A DNA stretch of 64,000 nt. Origin: Colwellia sp. (GTDB lineage: Bacteria; Pseudomonadota; Gammaproteobacteria; Enterobacterales; Alteromonadaceae). Each line of letters opens with the position of its first letter. Position 1 is the stretch's first letter. Made by a program: the position numbers and the translations under genes. Location: positions 10,971 to 74,970 of the forward strand of contig JAPYOP010000017.1 of assembly GCA_029938115.1 (NCBI GenBank), written 5' to 3'. The notes below the pieces were generated by a model. It saw nothing but the letters and a program-made list of their open reading frames with translations, did no database searches and was not told the origin of the DNA. Shown one piece after another: positions 1 through 11,160 of this stretch.

Positions 1-522
<522 letters not shown>

Positions 523-818
523 GCCAAACCTTAAATATATCCGAGTGTTCAGAAAAATATAATGCCCTAATGACATTAATTAAAACTATTTATATCGACT
601 TAGCTAACACATGGCTAGACGTTTAATAACGATTGAAATAACTGAACTTAGTTCTCCTTTTGGTATATATGCCAATAGGTATCTAAACGGCATTACTCCT
701 AATGTCAGGTAAAGAGCATAAATACACGGCTAAATTATTCAAACGATAACTTACCCTTCGCACAATTGGTCATGTAGTGTTATTTAATGCTGTGAATAGA
801 CAGAATAATTAAGATATA

Positions 819-843
819 AAAACGGAGCTAAATTAGCTCCGTT
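819..843 (-). terminator. Rho-independent terminator-like hairpin downstream of fucP-like gene
   Basis: AAACGGAGCTAA/ATTAGCTCCGTTT perfect inverted repeat, followed by T-rich sequence on the minus strand. Confidence 0.65.
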
Positions 844-869
844 TAAATTAACCTATTTATAAAGTAGCC

Positions 870-2294
870 TTAAGCGTTGTGAATCTTATGTGCTCTGTAG
901 CCGTAAATAGCGATTGCAATGAAGCAAATGAAAGGCAACACGAATGAGGTTTGTACCGCAGGAATATTACCTATAATTGAACCAGCGTCAATCATACTAC
1001 CTTGCAATGGCGGCATTAACGCGCCGCCGACAATTGCCATAACTAAGCCTGCAGAAGCTAAACTGGCATCATCTCCTGTATCTTTCAAAGCAATACCATA
1101 AATGGTTGGGAACATTAATGACATACAAGCAGAGGTTCCTATAAGACAATATAATCCCGTCATACCGCCAATAAAGATAGTACCTATGGTTAATATCATT
1201 CCACCAGAGGCAAGTGCCAATAATAATTGCCCTGGTTGAATGAAACCAAGCATAAAGGTACAAATAAATCTGCTTGCTAAGAAAATACCCATGGCTATCA
1301 TATTATACTGCTGAGCTTCAGCAGCACTTAAGCCAACTGAGGTCATACCGTAATGAATAACAAAGGTCCAACACATGATTTGTGCACCGACATAAAATGC
1401 TTGAGCGATAACTCCCTCACGATAACGAGCGTTGCCAATAAGTCGTGAAAAAGTATTTTTCAATACTTTTTTGGTTAGTGGTTCATCATGACTAATAGTG
1501 TCGGGTAATTTACTGAATAAAAACACACAAAAAAGTAGGCTAACAACAACGGCAATGGCTATATATGGGCCTCGTACGGTAACTAAATCTGCCGCTTGCA
1601 TTGCTTGGTGGGCTACGGTATCAGAACTTGCAAAATTGCTAAGTGCTTCAGTTAATTTACCATCAACAACTGATGGTAACATTTCGGTATATTCTGGATG
1701 AGCAGCAAGTTCGGCAGCACGAAATCCTTCAACTTTTAACTCACTTAAAATATAGTTAGAAGCAACAAACATTCCACCCAAAGAACCAATGGGATTAAAC
1801 GCTTGAGCAAGGTTTAAACGTTGAGTCGATGTTTCAGGTGATCCCATTGACAATACATAGGGGTTAGCGGTTGTTTCTAATAAAGCTAAACCACATGTAA
1901 TCACACAAAGTGCTAATAAGAAAAAGTTGAATTGCCCCGTCATACTTGCCGGTAAGAATAACAGCGCGCCTAGTGCATATAAACCTAGGCCTAGTAATAT
2001 GCCTGACTTATAAGAAAATCGGCGGATAAATATCGCCGCAGGTATTGCCATAATGCCGTAACCTAAGTAGAAGGCAAATTGCACCATAGAGCTTTGAACA
2101 TTTGTGATCAAAAATATGTCTTTAAAAGCTTTAACCAAAGGGTTAGTTATATCGTTAGCAAATCCCCATAGCGGAAATAAAGCTGCAACTAAAATAAAGG
2201 GTAATATATATTCTTTGCTTATTATCTCAGGTTTTACTGCTGTAGTTAATTCTGTTTGCTTTGTAACCGCTTCAGAACTGGTAATGCTATTCAT
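870..2294 (-). CDS. fucP: MFS sugar:H+ symporter, FucP (L-fucose permease) family
   Basis: 474 aa, 'LFPLWGFANDITNPLVKAFKDIF' N-terminal signature and 'QAFNPIGSLGG', 12 TM pattern. Confidence 0.85.
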   Translation of the reverse strand: MNSITSSEAVTKQTELTTAVKPEIISKEYILPFILVAALFPLWGFANDITNPLVKAFKDIFLITNVQSSMVQFAFYLGYGIMAIPAAIFIRRFSYKSGILLGLGLYALGALLFLPASMTGQFNFFLLALCVITCGLALLETTANPYVLSMGSPETSTQRLNLAQAFNPIGSLGGMFVASNYILSELKVEGFRAAELAAHPEYTEMLPSVVDGKLTEALSNFASSDTVAHQAMQAADLVTVRGPYIAIAVVVSLLFCVFLFSKLPDTISHDEPLTKKVLKNTFSRLIGNARYREGVIAQAFYVGAQIMCWTFVIHYGMTSVGLSAAEAQQYNMIAMGIFLASRFICTFMLGFIQPGQLLLALASGGMILTIGTIFIGGMTGLYCLIGTSACMSLMFPTIYGIALKDTGDDASLASAGLVMAIVGGALMPPLQGSMIDAGSIIGNIPAVQTSFVLPFICFIAIAIYGYRAHKIHNA

Positions 2295-2640
2295 TTTTAT
2301 ACCCCGTTTTATTTTTATTTCAGCAACTTAAAAAGCTTGCTGAATATTATTTACTTTCTCTTGTGTTCTTTGTATATAAAGTTCATTTACAAGGTAAGGT
2401 TTTGTAACATTTTTGTCAATCATAAAGATAAATTAATTTAGGAAAAAATAATGAAACTTAGCAAAGAACTCATCGCAATATTTTGAAGTTCTTTCTATTT
2501 TAATGGCAATATAGGCCTGTTTTATAGTACTCATCATAATTACGCTTTTGGTTGCTAATTTAGATGTAAGCTATTGTTCTCAAATGACAGGTATTGCTAC
2601 TGTTTTCAAATCATTGGTGTATGTAAGTTGTTGTATTTAT

Positions 2641-2674
2641 GTTGTTTATGTTGTTTATGTTGTTTATGTTGTTT
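2641..2674. repeat. Short tandem repeat, 9-bp unit GTTGTTTAT x ~4
   Basis: gttgtttatgttgtttatgttgtttatgttgttt in the intergenic region. Confidence 0.85.
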
Positions 2675-2946
2675 GGGATGGCATTCTTTACGCGATGAGC
2701 GAGCTGAAATTTTAAACGTTCCAAATACTACTAAGGCAACATCACCTCCGTCAGCTATTTTGTCGACTAATTCACCTTTGTTAATTGTTATTTTTCCTTA
2801 TCATTTTTTATTGTGGATTTGATACTTAGAAATTTTATTGTTGAACGCAATGGGTAGGGATAATTTAAGAAAGCTGATCGAATTTTACTAGTTTATAATG
2901 AATAATAAATTTTCGTTTCTATAAAGGGGTCATTGCGCAATTGTGA

Positions 2947-3984
2947 TTAAATATACCTTTTACTCATCTCACTTAACGATATTGCTTTGATTTTACTTGC
3001 ATGACCAGCACTAGAAAATGCTTGATATCTTGAAATGCAAATTTCTTTCATTGCATCAATTGATTTTTGTAGATACTTCCTAGGATCAAATTCACTGGGG
3101 TATTCACTCATGTATTGCCGTATTGCACCAGTAGCAGCTAAGCGTAAATCCGTATCAATATTTATTTTTCTAACACCATGAAGAATACTTTTTTGTAATA
3201 ATTCTACCGGTACCCCATATGTTTCAGGAATTTCACCACCAAATTTATTAATTATTTCTAACCAACGCTGTGGAATAGAAGAGGAACCATGCATTACAAG
3301 GTGAGTATTCGGGATACTTTGATGGATTGCTTTGATGCGTTGTAAATCTAAAATATCACTGCTTGGTGGGCGGGTGAATTTGTATGCACCATGAGACGTT
3401 CCACAAGCAATTGCTAAAGCGTCAACTTGTGTTTGTTCGACAAAATCTGCAGCTTCAACTGGATCCGTTAATAATTGGCTTTTAGTTAATATACCTTGAG
3501 CTCCTATACCGTCTTCTTCACCAGCTAAACCTGTTTCTAAAGAGCCTAAACAACCTAGCTCACCTTCTACTGATACTCCACAAGCATGTGCCATTTCTAC
3601 AGTGCGTTTGGTTACATCGATATTGTATTGATAACTGGCGGGGGTTTTTCCATCGGCTTCTAATGAGCCATCCATCATGACGGATGAAAAACCTAATTGT
3701 ATTGATTGTTGGCATACGGAGGGTGAAGTACCGTGATCCTGATGCATGGCCACAGGTATGTGGGGGAACTCTTCAATTGCAGCCGTAATTAAGTGACGTA
3801 AAAATTCCGAGCCGGCGTACTTTCTGGCACCCGCAGAGGCTTGCATAATAACAGGACTATTAGTGTGTTCAGCCGCTAACATAATAGCTCTGACTTGCTC
3901 CAAATTATTTACATTAAAAGCAGGTATACCGTAATTATATTCAGCGGCATGATCGAGTAGTTGCCGCATTGAAACTAAAGCCAT
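2947..3984 (-). CDS. fba: Class II fructose-bisphosphate aldolase (Calvin-type branch)
   Basis: 345 aa; '[13 protein letters not shown]', 'MHQDHGTS', 'SSVMMDGS', 'EGELGCLG', C-term '[19 protein letters not shown]'. Confidence 0.88.
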   Translation of the reverse strand: MALVSMRQLLDHAAEYNYGIPAFNVNNLEQVRAIMLAAEHTNSPVIMQASAGARKYAGSEFLRHLITAAIEEFPHIPVAMHQDHGTSPSVCQQSIQLGFSSVMMDGSLEADGKTPASYQYNIDVTKRTVEMAHACGVSVEGELGCLGSLETGLAGEEDGIGAQGILTKSQLLTDPVEAADFVEQTQVDALAIACGTSHGAYKFTRPPSSDILDLQRIKAIHQSIPNTHLVMHGSSSIPQRWLEIINKFGGEIPETYGVPVELLQKSILHGVRKINIDTDLRLAATGAIRQYMSEYPSEFDPRKYLQKSIDAMKEICISRYQAFSSAGHASKIKAISLSEMSKRYI

Positions 3985-4090
3985 TTGTATTTTCCTAAAA
4001 GTTATATTCCGAGTGTAAGTGACTAATACCCACTAGCTAAGGTGTTTTCATGTTGTTAAAGCAAGACTAGCTAGTTGATGTTGTAAGCTA

Positions 4091-5638
4091 TTATTTAAGT
4101 TGCGTTTTAATGGCTGTCATTTGTTTTTTTGCATCAACTTTAAGCATGAAAGCTTGATAGCTCTTAACCGGGGCGCTATTTTTTAGCGGGTCTCCAACCA
4201 AAACTTTAAGCTCTTCTAGTTTATTGGTTAATTGAGTAATAATGACATTACTACCTTCGTTTTCTGAAATGTCTGTCATTTCCCACGGATCATTCTTTAA
4301 ATCAAACAGCACATTTTTCTTCAGCATTGGATAATAAATTAATTTATAACGGTTACTTCTCGCCATTCGTTGAAAATGACGGTAGCTTCCATAGATATAA
4401 TTATTCATCACTTCTTTCTCGCCATTTATTAGCGGGAGTATGCTGGGTCCTTGAACGGAATCTGGCACAGAAATATCGGCTAAGTCGGCTGTTGTGGCAA
4501 ATAAACTATTTAAATAAAACATGCCTTTAGTTTGTGAATTTTTTGGAATGTTTTTACCAACGATAATAAATGGCGCACGAATACTGTGATCATACATATT
4601 TTGCTTTCCGGCTAGACCATGTTTACCAACAGCTAGACCATGATCGGAAGTGAAAAGGATATAGGTATTCTCTGAAAAAGGTGAGTTTTCTAAGCTATCT
4701 AGTATTCTGCCAATTTGATTATCTAAATGCTCTATCATTGCGTAGTATTCGCTAATAAATCTTTTGGTTTGTTCTTCAGTGCGAGGAAAACTCATTAATG
4801 CTTCATCACGGTTATTATAGTCACCAGCATCAAAAGGATGATAAGGCATATAATTTGGTGGTAAATCAATATCCTCTGTAGGGTATTTATCTACGTAGGA
4901 CTGGGGTGATTGACGTGGGTCGTGCGGGGCAGTGAAGGCAACATACATTAAGAAAGGATCTTCATTTCTACTTTTTTTACTATCAAGATAATCGATTGCA
5001 GCGTCAGCAAAAGCTTCACTGGTATGTTGATTAGATTGAGATTTATTCCATTTTATATCAGGGCCAAAATCAGTTAGCCAAGGTTTCCATTGGCCTCCTT
5101 TAGACAAATGTGCCATACCTGCTTCATGAACTGCTTTTCCAATATCAAATGAACGCTTAAGTGCATCTTCACCCACATGCCATTTACCGGTAATGAATGT
5201 TTCATAACCTGATTTTCTAAAGGTTTCTCCCCAAAGAGGGTAAGGTGTTTTATTGACGTATTTTTTGTGTTTTTTATGATTGGGTGCTTTGGGTTGGAAC
5301 CCGGTAAAATGCAAATTACGACCAGTATTGATCATTTGACGACTTGGTGCACAAACTGCTCCCGACCATGAACCTTGATTAAATACATGGGTAAATGACA
5401 TTCCTGACTTTGCTAGTCGGTTTATATTAGGGGTATTTATATCCTTATTTCCAAAAGCATTTATGGTATCAATTGACTGGTCATCGGTTATGATCACTAA
5501 GAAGTTAGGCTTCTCAAGTTTATTTTCTTTTGCGTTTAAACTTTCACTCGAAAAACTTAACAATAGAAGTGAAACTGTAAATATGATTAATGATTTATCA
5601 ATGTTCATAATAGGTATTCCTGACTCAATATGTGTCAA
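4091..5638 (-). CDS. S1-family sulfatase (exported; more likely start at 5608)
   Basis: 515 aa; formylglycine motif C-A-P-S-R in 'GAVCAPSRQMINTGR', 'FLVIITDDQS', 'GKWHVG', 'TSDHGLAVGKHG'; signal peptide begins at MNIDKSLIIFTVSLLLL. Confidence 0.92.
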   Translation of the reverse strand: MTHIESGIPIMNIDKSLIIFTVSLLLLSFSSESLNAKENKLEKPNFLVIITDDQSIDTINAFGNKDINTPNINRLAKSGMSFTHVFNQGSWSGAVCAPSRQMINTGRNLHFTGFQPKAPNHKKHKKYVNKTPYPLWGETFRKSGYETFITGKWHVGEDALKRSFDIGKAVHEAGMAHLSKGGQWKPWLTDFGPDIKWNKSQSNQHTSEAFADAAIDYLDSKKSRNEDPFLMYVAFTAPHDPRQSPQSYVDKYPTEDIDLPPNYMPYHPFDAGDYNNRDEALMSFPRTEEQTKRFISEYYAMIEHLDNQIGRILDSLENSPFSENTYILFTSDHGLAVGKHGLAGKQNMYDHSIRAPFIIVGKNIPKNSQTKGMFYLNSLFATTADLADISVPDSVQGPSILPLINGEKEVMNNYIYGSYRHFQRMARSNRYKLIYYPMLKKNVLFDLKNDPWEMTDISENEGSNVIITQLTNKLEELKVLVGDPLKNSAPVKSYQAFMLKVDAKKQMTAIKTQLK

Positions 5639-6076
5639 TTATAAATAAAATACACAACTAATCAATAGATGAAAGACATCTTTACATTGAGTTTACAATC
5701 CACCGTGTTAATACTAATTGTTACCTAGCAATGAAAGTGCTTCGTTTTTTCTATTCATGTCGAGTATATATTGATTGATATTATCTTAGTATTCAAAAGC
5801 AATGTTTGAAAGATACGCTTTATTTCCAATTGGGTGTTTTATAATTAAAATTCACGTAGTCAGGTCGTTACTGTGTTGAATAAATTAGGAGATAGATTAT
5901 TTAGTTGGGATGAATTAGAAATAAAATCCATACAAAGTACTTTAAATTAACTTTAATATGGTTTAATGTGTACTTTAGCTATAATAAACATTTATTGTTT
6001 CATGTGCTTTATATAAACCTATAATCGCTTGGGCAATAGTAATAAGAATAAATAAGTCATAACGGAAGGTTTTCCT

Positions 6077-7726
6077 ATGAAGTTAAAAATGCTAACTAAA
6101 GTTGCTGCAGGCCTGACATTGATATTGTCGGTATCGGCTTGTACCACTGATGTTAAAGATACTGAAGTGAGTCAAAAGAGTGAAGCTGTTAAAAAGCTCA
6201 ATATTTTATATATTATGTCTGACGATCATACCCGCCAAGCTATTGGTGCTTATGGTGGCCTGCTTGCGCCATTAAACCCTACACCTACAATCGATGCTTT
6301 AGCAAGTGAAGGTACTCGTTTTGATAATGTTTTTGTAACTAACTCTATCTGTACTCCGAGTCGTGCTAGCATTATCACCGGCCAATATAGCCAAACTAAT
6401 GGCGCGCTAGATTTAGATGGTAAAATTGGTGTAGAGAAACAGTATTTACCTAAGCTAATGTCAGAAGCGGGTTATGAAACAGCAATGATAGGTAAGTGGC
6501 ATTTAAAAAAAGAGCCTAAAGCTTTTGATTATTATAAAGTTTTACCTAATCAAGGTAAGTATTTTGATCCAGTGTTTCGAGATATGAATGCAAAGGGAAA
6601 ATGGCCAAATAATAAAGTACAGATTAAAGGACATTCTTCCGATGTAATTACTGATTTGTCGATTGACTGGTTATCAAAACGGAATAAAACTAAACCTTTC
6701 TTTTTAATGCATCACTACAAAGCGCCGCATGATATGTTTGAAAACGCGCCACGTTATGATGAATATTTAGCTAATGTTGAAATTCCTGAACCTGCTAGTC
6801 TATATAATCAGCCTAAATGGGGCTCTAAAGCGACTAAAGGTGAAAATAATTCCTTAATAAATGAGATTGGAACCTCCGTATCAAAGCGTAATCCACGTAG
6901 AAATATGGGCATTCATATGGAAGTTGACCAAGAACTTTCTGATAATGAATATACTCATCAATCATATCAGCGCTACTTAAAGCGTTACTTACGTACAGTG
7001 AAAGGGGTTGATGATAATTTAAAACGTTTGCTAGATCATTTGAAGGCTATTGGTGAATATGACAATACCGTGATCATTTATACGGGCGACCAAGGAATGA
7101 TGCTTGGAGAACATGATTTAATTGATAAACGTTGGATGTATGAGCCATCATTACGCATGCCATTTATCGTTCGTCACCCTCAAAAAGCAAATGCACCTAA
7201 AGTGAATGATACCATTATCAATAACACTGATTTTGCCCCTCTAATGTTAGATATTGCGGGAGTTGAAACACCTGAATATATGCATGGTAAGAGTTTTGCT
7301 GACGTATTTGATAACAAACCTCTTGAAAACTGGAGAGAGGCAACGTATTACCGTTATTGGATGCACCGTGCACATCATGATGTACCATCACACTTTGGTG
7401 TACGTAGTAAAGATCATAAATTAATTTTCTTCTACGGTGAGCACTATGATAATTCCCCTGTTCAAAGTGATATAAACTACGCAGGCCGTAATTGGAGTCG
7501 CAAAGATGGTGTGATCCCTTCTAAAACACCAACACCTGCTGGCTGGGAACTTTATGACTTAAAGAATGACCCGAATGAATTGAATAATCGTTACAATGAC
7601 CCTCAATATAAAGAAGTTATTGCTAACCTTAAAGCTGAGATGTTAAAGCAACGTCAAGCCTATGGCGAAACAGATGTTAACTATCCTCATATTCAAAAAA
7701 TTATTGATAAACATTGGAATGATTAA
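6077..7726 (+). CDS. S1-family sulfatase, putative lipoprotein
   Basis: 549 aa; 'SICTPSRASIITGQY' formylglycine motif, 'MSDDHTRQAIGAYGG', 'GKWHLKK', 'GDQGMMLGEHDLIDKRWMYE'; lipobox-like VSAC. Confidence 0.93.
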   Translation: MKLKMLTKVAAGLTLILSVSACTTDVKDTEVSQKSEAVKKLNILYIMSDDHTRQAIGAYGGLLAPLNPTPTIDALASEGTRFDNVFVTNSICTPSRASIITGQYSQTNGALDLDGKIGVEKQYLPKLMSEAGYETAMIGKWHLKKEPKAFDYYKVLPNQGKYFDPVFRDMNAKGKWPNNKVQIKGHSSDVITDLSIDWLSKRNKTKPFFLMHHYKAPHDMFENAPRYDEYLANVEIPEPASLYNQPKWGSKATKGENNSLINEIGTSVSKRNPRRNMGIHMEVDQELSDNEYTHQSYQRYLKRYLRTVKGVDDNLKRLLDHLKAIGEYDNTVIIYTGDQGMMLGEHDLIDKRWMYEPSLRMPFIVRHPQKANAPKVNDTIINNTDFAPLMLDIAGVETPEYMHGKSFADVFDNKPLENWREATYYRYWMHRAHHDVPSHFGVRSKDHKLIFFYGEHYDNSPVQSDINYAGRNWSRKDGVIPSKTPTPAGWELYDLKNDPNELNNRYNDPQYKEVIANLKAEMLKQRQAYGETDVNYPHIQKIIDKHWND

Positions 7727-7760
7727 CGCTTAATTATTGACTATCTAGCTAAAACCTATA

Positions 7761-7795
7761 TTGCCAGTCAGCTTTGTTGACTGGCAATTTTTTTA
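7761..7795 (+). terminator. Rho-independent terminator
   Basis: TTGCCAGTCAgctttgtTGACTGGCAA followed by T-run. Confidence 0.8.
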
Positions 7796-8052
7796 TAACT
7801 CCCCGTAATCTTTAGCAAAAAACACCTTTAATCATCATTTTAAAGCAAAGAATAACCTTAGGACTGATATTAAAAAACAAGGCTGATAGTAAATATTATC
7901 GGCATTTTTTGTCTATAATGATTTTATATTTGCTTTTTTATTATGTGAACTTAATTTATAAAGGCCGCTTATTGTTGCCGGAATTTAATTTTTCTTACTG
8001 ATTGGTTATTACTTATATAAGACATTGTGTTTTTGGCGAGGGATAAAAATCA

Positions 8053-10947
8053 ATGAATAGCTTTAATAAAAATAAAATTCACTCAACCGTTAAATCTGCA
8101 TTAGTGCTGTTGTGCGGGGCATCTGTAGTGTTTAGTGTTTCTGCACAAGAAGTAATAAAAGATAAAAAGGAAAGCATTGAAGTTATTGAAGTAACAGGTC
8201 TCCGTGCAAGTTTAACATCAGCGCTTAATGCAAAAAAGGATTCAGATTTTATTTCTGATTCTATAATTGCAGAAGAAATTGGTAAGTCTTCGGATGAAAG
8301 TATCGCAGAAGCAATATCTCGTATCACAGGCGTTTCATTAGACCGAAATGGTGATGATACTCAAACGGTTACGGTTCGGGGGGTTAATGCTGCTTTAAAT
8401 ACGGTAACGATGAATGGTGTAACTATGACGAGTAACACTGATAACCAGGCAGTTGATTTAAGTTTATTTTCAGCCGATGTTTTAAGTCGTATTAATGTCA
8501 TTAAATCGCCAAGTGCTAATCAAGAAGAAGGCTCGTTAGGGGCATTAATTGAACTAAAAACTGTTGCACCTTTATCCACTAAATACGATGTTCAAGTTTT
8601 TTCCGCTGAAGCAAGGTATAACGACTTAAGTGAAGAAATCACACCACGGTTCTCTTTTAATATGGTTGAGCACCTACAAGATAATATCGGATTATCTGCC
8701 TCTCTTTTTTATGATCAATTAACGGTGAGAAAAGATGAATATCAACTTTTTTCAAATCGAATTAGAAATTTAAAAAATACCGGTAAAACATCTGTTACCG
8801 ATTCTTCGACGGGTGAAGCAATTGATACCCATGCTGTTATGCCTTGGTTTCTCGTCAATCGTTATAATTTAGATGAAAAAACTAAATTTGGCGGAACAGG
8901 AACCTTTGAGTATCGTCCAGATGAAGATACAGATATACGTTTTGATGTCGCATTTTCGAGAAATGAAATCGACCATACTCACTCTACAGCTCGTTTGCAT
9001 AACTTTAAAAATACTAACAATATTTTAACGGTAGATAGCAATACAGGTGGTTCATACAATGTTGACTCTGCGAGAAGTCAAAAAATTGGTGGCTTAAATC
9101 AATCGGGTCATTGGCTAAACACAACAGATACATTGGTAACAGGTATCCAATTTCAACGTATTTTCGATGATTACTGGCGTTATTCAGGACGTTTAGGTTA
9201 TTCCTCCACAGATCAAAAATTCACTGATGGTTATAGAACTGCTTGGGTACATAGTGGTATATCCGGCGCGAATGATTCATGGTGTGGTTATAATACTGAC
9301 ATTGGTCCACAAGGAGATGTCCTTTTAGTACAAAATTTTTGTAGTGTATTTAATCCTAATGTTGCTGAATCAATGAAACTTGCGGCTGTTCGTTCTGATA
9401 TACGTGACGTTAGCGATGAAAAAGTCAGCGGCTATTTTGATGTTGAAAGATCTATTGATGACTCTTTTATTACGTCAGTTGAATTTGGTGTTAAATACAC
9501 TGATCGTAGTAAACATGTTTATGCGGAAGAAGTTTTTCTAAATTCAGGAAGTTTTGAAAATACAGATGCTATTTTTGCTTCAGATGTCAGTAGTCAAAGT
9601 GCCTTTGGTGGCGGGTTTTTAGCTGGAATAGCTCCAAGTAATGCAATCAGTGATTGGTTAATGCCTGATAGCCAACAAGGCATTGATTTAGCCTTTCCTA
9701 ATGGAATTGGACCTGGAACTAATTATCCATTTTTAAAAAATGACTTAAAAGATTGGCAAGTTGATGAACTGACTTATGGTGCTTATGTGCAAGCTAATTT
9801 TGAATTTTTAGATGGTGACATTTCCGGTAACTTTGGTGTTCGATATGCAGCAACTGTAATTGACTCATATGGCTCTTTTGGCTTTAAATTTGACAAAAAC
9901 ATGCCTTTTTTAATTGATGGTAATGAATTCGTTACTAAGGCGATTACAGGTGAAAATGATTTTGATGAATTATTGCCAAGTATTACCGTAAACTGGGCTT
10001 TAAATGGGGAGGTGATTGTGCGAGTTGCAGCAGCTAGAGTGCTTGCACGAGCCAATATTAATAGTCTTAGACCAGGTATTGACGTAAAAGCACAAAATTT
10101 AAATGAAACACCTCAAGCTAATGGCGGTAATACTATGCTTGACCCGTTTTTAGCCGATCAATTTGACTTGTCAGTAGGATGGTATTTTGAAGAGGGGGCA
10201 TTACTTTCAGCAGCACTATTTTATAAAGACTTTGTTTCTTTTAGTTACGATACTGTCGGTATTGTGCAGATGGAAAATCCATTAACGAGTCAATGTGTTG
10301 TAGACCGATCTTCCTTAGATGATATAGATAAACTAACAGCGACAGCCCCTTGTGCCGATATGCCGTTTTCAACTACAGTTAATGGTGGTAGTGCAGACAT
10401 AAAAGGCTTGGAGCTTTCTTATCAGCAAAACTTTACAGCTTTACCAAGTTTATTCAAATATTTAGGTACACAAATAAATTATACCTATGCTGACAGTAAT
10501 GCCATTGTAAATCCTGAAAGCCCTGAAGATGCATTTAACAACTTACCATTTTTAAATACTTCTGAACACTCTGCCAATATTACCGGATTTTGGGATGATG
10601 ATACTACGAGTGTACGTTTAGTTTATGCCTACCGAAGTGAAGCTTTAAGTGATGTATCTCACTTTAATTCAAGTATCATTCGATATGCACGCGAAACGTT
10701 AGACTTTGCTGTTAATTATAAAGTTAATAAACACCTTAAATTCACGTTTTCAGCAACTAACTTAACTGACAGTTATGATAAATTCGTTAATGCAATTACT
10801 TTGTCTACAATTGATGAAGCGGGTACACCACTTGAGAATATTGTAAAAGAGACTCTTAGTGATCTTTCTACTGTTCCACAAAGTCGTACGCATGCACTTT
10901 ATAATTCAGGCAGAAATTATCGTTTATCTTTACGATATACTTTTTAG
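8053..10947 (+). CDS. TonB-dependent receptor
   Basis: 964 aa; signal peptide, plug motif 'IEVTGLRASLTSALNAKKDSDFISDSIIAEEIGKSSDESIAEAISRITGVSLDR', C-terminal 'YRLSLRYTF'. Confidence 0.93.
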   Translation: MNSFNKNKIHSTVKSALVLLCGASVVFSVSAQEVIKDKKESIEVIEVTGLRASLTSALNAKKDSDFISDSIIAEEIGKSSDESIAEAISRITGVSLDRNGDDTQTVTVRGVNAALNTVTMNGVTMTSNTDNQAVDLSLFSADVLSRINVIKSPSANQEEGSLGALIELKTVAPLSTKYDVQVFSAEARYNDLSEEITPRFSFNMVEHLQDNIGLSASLFYDQLTVRKDEYQLFSNRIRNLKNTGKTSVTDSSTGEAIDTHAVMPWFLVNRYNLDEKTKFGGTGTFEYRPDEDTDIRFDVAFSRNEIDHTHSTARLHNFKNTNNILTVDSNTGGSYNVDSARSQKIGGLNQSGHWLNTTDTLVTGIQFQRIFDDYWRYSGRLGYSSTDQKFTDGYRTAWVHSGISGANDSWCGYNTDIGPQGDVLLVQNFCSVFNPNVAESMKLAAVRSDIRDVSDEKVSGYFDVERSIDDSFITSVEFGVKYTDRSKHVYAEEVFLNSGSFENTDAIFASDVSSQSAFGGGFLAGIAPSNAISDWLMPDSQQGIDLAFPNGIGPGTNYPFLKNDLKDWQVDELTYGAYVQANFEFLDGDISGNFGVRYAATVIDSYGSFGFKFDKNMPFLIDGNEFVTKAITGENDFDELLPSITVNWALNGEVIVRVAAARVLARANINSLRPGIDVKAQNLNETPQANGGNTMLDPFLADQFDLSVGWYFEEGALLSAALFYKDFVSFSYDTVGIVQMENPLTSQCVVDRSSLDDIDKLTATAPCADMPFSTTVNGGSADIKGLELSYQQNFTALPSLFKYLGTQINYTYADSNAIVNPESPEDAFNNLPFLNTSEHSANITGFWDDDTTSVRLVYAYRSEALSDVSHFNSSIIRYARETLDFAVNYKVNKHLKFTFSATNLTDSYDKFVNAITLSTIDEAGTPLENIVKETLSDLSTVPQSRTHALYNSGRNYRLSLRYTF

Positions 10948-10974
10948 ATCATTCTAATCAATTCAAATTAGATT

Positions 10975-11007
10975 AAAGCAAGGTTAATATACATCCTTGC
11001 TTTTTTT
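10975..11007 (+). terminator. Rho-independent terminator
   Basis: AAAGCAAGG-ttaatatacat-CCTTGCTTTTTTT. Confidence 0.8.
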
Positions 11008-11160
11008 ATATTCGCAAAAAATGATAAATTATGAAGAAAAATGGCTAAAAGCTTTAGATTTCTTTACTGTTAACTGTTAATAAACGACAGTTTGATGTTA
11101 GTATGTGTTTATTGGTAAGGTTAGTTATACGGGTGTGTATAATAATAAGGGACGCTTTAA

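Noticed and set aside
2574-2822. 82-aa ORF with a CLCCLCCLCCL repeat
   Set aside because: Translation of the GTTGTTTAT tandem repeat in an intergenic region; no RBS or homology signal.
11060-11090. CTGTTAACTGTTAA near the 11161 regulator as another ATTGTTAACAAT operator
   Set aside because: Multiple mismatches to the palindrome; not distinguishable from AT-rich background.
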